DNA of 64,000 nt from NCBI GenBank assembly GCA_026936325.1, contig JAPTHN010000004.1:43169289-43233288 (forward strand). The letters are read 5' to 3'. The notes beneath the pieces were generated by a model that searched no databases, was not told the origin of the DNA, and worked only from the letters and a program-made list of their open reading frames with translations. Position 1 is the stretch's first letter. Each line of letters starts with the position of its first letter. A program made the position numbers and the translations under genes. Positions 59,111 to 64,000 of the stretch are shown piece after piece. Source of the DNA: Platynereis dumerilii (taxonomy: Eukaryota; Annelida; Polychaeta; Phyllodocida; Nereididae).

Positions 59111-61035
59111 CAGAGGCAACATGCCAGCAGCGCTCTCTCGATATTTCACTGTCTCGCAAGACTGAGGTGTCTTACCAATTCAAAGTCTTTGCTTTTAACT
59201 TCTCTTAGAACTACTTCTCAGGTTCTTTTTTTGTCCAAGAAAAAAATCTTTGTAGCCTTAAGACCAATTTTCGTCTTTTTTCCTACCCTCCTGTTATCAG
59301 GGATCATTTTCTTAGTAAATTCTCTTTGTTGGTCATATTGCCTAAAGAGGAAATTACCCAAGTTTCAAATTCAGTGTGTTTTGTATTGGGTTTACAGGGG
59401 AAGTAGTTGGGAAGCCATCAGGAAATCCAGATAGTGGGGTGAATAGCATACTGGTTGCAAGTGATCCAATGGAGTGTAAGGCAAGATACTGAGTAACCAT
59501 AAGTCATACATTTGCAAGTTTGCTTTTGCTTTAAAACTTGTCCATGAAAGTACCTATAAGCAAAATATCATTGTAAGTAATAAATCCTTTCAAGTGTACA
59601 TAAAACAAAGGCTGCATGGCAGCAAGCAAAATGGCATTCTGCTCAATTTTGGTGTGAGTTCGTTAAAGAAATATAAATACCGTAAGCAAAAAATATATTT
59701 TGACTTCAAATTAAGTCCAGTAGATGAATGATTTTGATGACATATGGGAATTTTGAATCATTAAAAAGCTTCAAATTATGACAAATTGTGATTACTTCTA
59801 GGCCATTAAAAAAATGTTTCAAATGCATGAAAGCGTTCATTTTTAAGCCAGCTTCCAAGTTCTTGCTCTCCATACAGCCAACCACTCAGGCCTTCTCTTA
59901 AGATGGTCTAACCAGCATGTAACCACAGTTGAAGGCATGCAGATACAGAAAAGCTTCTGATCTAACTCACTGTTGACTGACAGAAATAAACAATTCAGTA
60001 ACAACCTTTTAGGCTCCTTTGAATCCTTAACCCACGGGGAGAAATGTATTGAACACAGTGAAGTAAACCATTTCTAGATATTTTTATTTTGTGTTTAAAG
60101 ACAGTGATATATATTCACCCCTCTCCTAGAGTAATGGCTACTTAGATGGTCCGTTTGAACTTAGCCTTTTGTGATAAATAAAGAGCAAATGTTGATATAC
60201 ATCTCTGGTATTGACAGAGTCAAGGAACTGCCAGATATCATCATTGGTTTAGATTTATACACATCTCAATTAGATCAATGCCAATGGCAGCCAGAAATGT
60301 CTTAGAGAATTTGCTGATTCAAGGCTTAGTGCCTTATCAGATTCAACCTTTGTAAGAGTCAATCATTGACTCTTTCAAAAGCTTTGGTTTGTGGAAGGCC
60401 TCCATGTAAAATTCAAATCACACCAGTTGTTTGTGACTGTTATTGGATATATCCAATAATAACAATTTTGATAAAATCGATGAACAACTACACCAATTGC
60501 TTTTCAAAAGCCAAAAGATAGACCAATTACCCCCAAAGAGCCTACTTATCCGCTGTTTTCTATCTACTGCCAGTAAAACTGTCTCTGAAGCAGTAGAAAA
60601 GGGCAAAGCATTGGTGAATCTCCTTTTTGCTGTCTATTCCATTATTGATATACCTCATATAAAACTCAGGATCTGAGATTTTAATCAAACAAAGTTGGTC
60701 TTCCATTCCCACCTCCTTACCTGATGGGACCATGTATTATCCCTGTCTTGGTCTGCTTATTTTCAAGCACATGTCTGCTATACATGACCTGCTGGTCCTC
60801 ATCCAAACAGTTGGTCAGCTGACCTCACAATCAGGTTAATGATTCCTTCTATTGACCTGCATTTTGACCTCAAAGTTGTTCAGACTAAAATTAATGTTTT
60901 AATGAAATGACAAAGAAATTTAAGTTATTTCTGAAATGTGATGTTAATTTAAGTATTTTCACAGAAAAATATTTCATTGACCTCAACATATACAGCTACC
61001 ATATCTATCTTGTGTCTATCTACCTGTCACTCTGT
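59111..61035. other. Stretch with unassigned open frames
   Basis: Frames of 62-77 codons on both strands at 60418-60676 have no recognised domain. Otherwise AT-rich unique sequence. Confidence 0.35.
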
Positions 61036-61187
61036 CAGTGGCGGATCCTGACAGAGTCTTGGGGGGGGGGCATGCGTGTTTCGACATTCGTGGGTCTGCA
61101 TCATCAAATATTTTCTTCTGCAAGTTCTGGTGCTTTTCATCACAGTGGTCTTGGGGGCCAGCCCCCCCCCCCGGATCGATATTCATC
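61036..61187. mobile_element. hAT-like left end, right end decayed
   Basis: CAGTGGCGGATCC followed by a G-run matches the CAGTGGCG-type ends at 878 and 3670. A C-run then GGATC near 61176 may be the eroded right side. No target duplication. Confidence 0.45.
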
Positions 61188-61189
61188 TA

Positions 61190-61366
61190 CAGTGGTCTCT
61201 GGGTTATAAGACCACCCCTTCTGCAGTTATGGAGCGGTCTCTCATGGGATGCGGTCTCTCGTTGGGGTGTAAAATGCACTGAAAATTCTAGTTAGTGCGG
61301 GAGGAAGGCGGTCACATAAGTCAAGGCAGTCTTACAACATGGGGTCTCATAATGCAGGGACCACTG
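61190..61366. mobile_element. Short pogo/mariner-type MITE
   Basis: It starts CAGTGGTCTCTG and ends CAGGGACCACTG, with TA on each side (61188-61189 and 61367-61368). 177 bp, no coding. Confidence 0.7.
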
Positions 61367-61368
61367 TA

Positions 61369-62059
61369 TCTATCTAGGGCCTATATCTGTTAATGGAAAT
61401 CTAAAGCCACCCATTTATCAAGTGTACCAATACCAAACTTGTATTGAAAACCAGTTACTATATAACAGGTAAAATCACCAAGTTAAGATCCCAGATTTGA
61501 TAACATCCATATTGTAGTGTATATTTAGGTATTTTCAAATGTTTTGGTTCTGTAATGAAGTCTAAAAGTCAGTAAGTAGAGGGTGGGCATGTTTTGCCCA
61601 TTTGGGTCACAGGTCAAGGAATGGGGGTGAGTTCTGGTTGAGGGGTGTTTATGCAGCTAATGGGTCCTCAGAATTAATGGGGGTTGACACTATATTTTAA
61701 TGGAGATAGTTACTATCATATAGTGGTTAGTTACAGGTATGTTGCATACTTGTGAGACATTCCTATGATTCAGAAATTCCTATAATTAAAAAATCTGTAT
61801 TTTTCACAAAATTGATTTTTAGTTGTTAGTTTTTATTTCAGATGCCTTGATTTATAATTGCACATTCTCAAAAATGTAATACCAATTGTTTCGCTTTACA
61901 GAAATTGAAATATGACTTATCGCTATTAGCACAAAAATGCTCCTTTTGCGGTCATACCTGTATTCTTGCCATGTTATACCATGGATGTATAAGTTAACCC
62001 CTTATAGCTGCAGACAAATTTTCCATTTTTACTCAACAACACTATTCTGTCACTAATAT
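61369..62059. other. Stretch without recognised features
   Basis: Nothing assignable. Confidence 0.4.
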
Positions 62060-62170
62060 CAAAGCAATGAAGCGAAGAATGTTTGAAACTGCCATCCAAC
62101 ATAGGTCCAGATAACCCGACAAGAGCTGGAGTCGTACCCAGGAAGCCCGAAGCTAAGACTGCTATACCTT
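62060..62170 (-). mobile_element. SINE 5' fragment
   Basis: The minus strand carries a tRNA-like start (GCAGTCTTAGCTTCGGGC), GGGTACGACTCC as B box, and TTGGATGGCAGTTTCAAACA of the family body. Confidence 0.5.
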
Positions 62171-62260
62171 GAACATCTAAGATAGATAGCTAGATAGCTG
62201 ATAATTAGATAGATAGATATATTTTAATAGATAGATAGGTAGATAGATAGGCAGATTGAA
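62171..62260. repeat. Imperfect GATA repeats
   Basis: Short blocks of GATA with GCTA and GGTA variants, next to the SINE fragment. Confidence 0.75.
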
Positions 62261-62879
62261 AAATAGGGTGACCAACATATACAGCCGAGAGATGAAAAGA
62301 TAAATTTAGATTTGATGATAACCCATGTATAGTATTTCATGAAGTGAAGTGACTGAACATTTCTTTCTATGAAATATAATAAAAGCTTCATTGTAGACTG
62401 GATAGATGTAATTTGTAAAATGTAGACTAACAATAAATTACATACCTGGATAAAGCAGACACATACAAATCATGTCTGTCAACAAATTAATCACCATTTT
62501 TTTTGTTGAACACTAGCTATATTTCAACAGTCAACACATCAGATAAAGGAATAGTTAGATGCTGTCTTGGAAAGATATCATCTCCCTTATTCTCCCATTT
62601 TTCCTCACAGTAGCAGCTCAGTGGCTCAGTAGCTGTTTTCTTGTATTCAAGAATTTCTCAGATGTGAAATCTGATCTTTTTAATCGGTTTTCAACACATC
62701 TTTAAAAGACTTTGGTGCCAGACAGAATATAACAACAAAAAGAAAAACATTGAAAAACCACAAAAGAGTCAAAGACACATGTTTATCCCTTTGTCAGTGT
62801 TTAAAGAATTTCAGAAGAATTTTAACTGGTATTCTCTTGTAATTGTCTCTTCCCATAGTAACGATTAATGATAGATGGA
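62261..62879. other. Stretch without recognised features
   Basis: Nothing assignable. Confidence 0.4.
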
Positions 62880-63005
62880 TGGCTGATTGGGCTTTACATC
62901 CTGTATTGTATGTACTTGGTAGGCTAATTAGGAAAGGAGGAGAACACAGCGATGATATGAAGGATGATTGAAACTGCATCCAACATAAGTTGGATTTGAA
63001 CCCAC
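62880..63005 (-). mobile_element. tRNA-derived SINE, head truncated
   Basis: GGGCTTTACATCCTGTATTG, CTTGGTAGGCTAATTAGG and GATGATTGAAACTGCATCC match the copy at 14605. The B-box area (GGATTTGAACCCACC on the + strand) directly abuts a GATA array. Confidence 0.6.
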
Positions 63006-63012
63006 CACGCTT

Positions 63013-63016
63013 CGAT

Positions 63017-63061
<45 letters not shown>
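63013..63061. repeat. (GATA)n microsatellite
   Basis: About 11 units directly next to the SINE fragment. Confidence 0.95.
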
Positions 63062-64000
63062 TGGTTAGAATGGAGATATAGATGGGCTGACAGAAAATAT
63101 TCTTCTCTAGCAGAAGTAACACACAGCTAAGATGCTGCTATCAACAAAGCAATGAAGGATATGTATCTTTTCTAGATGTGCCTTTTGGGAGATTTGTTAA
63201 AAATATTGAAATAACCAAAAATTCAGAACTATTCAATATTTTAAGAATTCTCAAATCACTGCCAAATGATCGGAACTTAACATTAAGCACCTCGTTTCCA
63301 TAAAGTACTTGGCTTGCATGAAGTACTAATAAGGTTTCCATGGTAACTGAATGACAGGGTTCCTGGAGGGGTAATTGAGAGGTCAGGGGTCAGTGAAGGG
63401 GTGTTAGCCCAATGGGCAACTACTCAGCCCCCTGGGGGTGGAGAGGGGGTCATCCTAGAACCCTACTGCTAGGAATTTACCCCTCAATACAACCATTAAT
63501 GCACATCATTCAATTTATTGATCTGTAATAATTGTATGTGGTTATAGTCTTAGGTGGTATGTGACATTTGGTTGGAATTGACAAAGAACTTTAGGGTTAA
63601 ATGCTTCAGTTTTTGATTTTCATTACATAGAATGTATTAAACTGAGGAAAAATTGTAATCTGTAATTTTAGGACCAGGAATTCTTTTAATAATGAGTGGA
63701 CTATTGATTTGAGTGTTTTTACCTCGTTACTTATTTTACATTTCTTTCTTAAGACCTTGCTCTGTTAATGAGACTATGATAATTATAAGTGTAAAACAAG
63801 GCTCCTTTGAGGACCTACATCTATATATAAAAACAATAGATAAACTTATCATGACATAATAAATGTATTTTTTTGTTGGCATTAAATCGTACATTTATTT
63901 GGTGTGGACATCCACCCCTGCCCTTTTATGCTGTGAGGACCCCTGGGGACAAATGGGTAACATGATCTAAATATAGAATTATGGTGCCCTCAGGGTGACA
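63062..64000. other. Stretch to window end, no recognised features
   Basis: A G-rich segment at 63405-63450. No exon of the IgSF gene was recognised. Confidence 0.4.

Noticed and set aside
60418-60676. 62- and 77-codon frames on opposite strands
   Set aside because: Protein-like in composition but no domain or repeat relationship recognised; not enough to call a gene or element.

Overview
The window looks like nuclear DNA of a marine invertebrate, probably a deuterostome such as an echinoderm. The reasons are an AT-rich, intron-dominated sequence, the recurrent TAGGCCTA word, abundant GATA microsatellites, many small DNA transposons of hAT, mariner/pogo and unclassified terminal-inverted-repeat type, and tRNA-derived SINEs. 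The species assignment is inference only. No prokaryotic features, CRISPR arrays, rRNA genes or convincing viral fossils were recognised.

Only one host protein-coding gene is supported. It is on the + strand and encodes the start of a secreted or membrane immunoglobulin-superfamily (IgSF) protein. A candidate signal-peptide exon (6307-6358) ends in phase 1. After a 47 kb intron, a V-like Ig exon (53513-53869) and a second Ig exon (54349-54621) follow, both phase 1 at both ends. All three splice together in frame. No later exon was recognised before 64000, so the gene probably runs out of the window.

Layout: 1-6000 is a graveyard of small DNA transposons, including a three-level nest at 2548-4323. 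6307-53512 is intron 1. It is filled with GATA arrays, SINE copies, a three-copy GAGACC-rich repeat, a 151-bp satellite (18690-20500), a mariner inserted inside a GATA array (23722-24725), a polypyrimidine block (28790-29110), minisatellites, and a 95%-like direct duplication (44710/47141). 53513-54621 holds the Ig exons. 54622-64000 holds further repeats, MITEs and one unexplained CpG-dense open segment (57133-57369).

The most interesting functional candidates are in the long intron. The first is a strong juxtaposed 3'/5' splice site at 42105|42106 with a second donor 90 bases downstream, the architecture of a recursive-splicing exon. The second is a set of four clusters of AGGTCA/TGACCT nuclear-receptor half-sites, one containing a perfect AGGTCAnnnTGACCT palindrome and a DR1. 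All alignments were done by eye; coordinates of repeat edges are approximate unless a target-site duplication is quoted.
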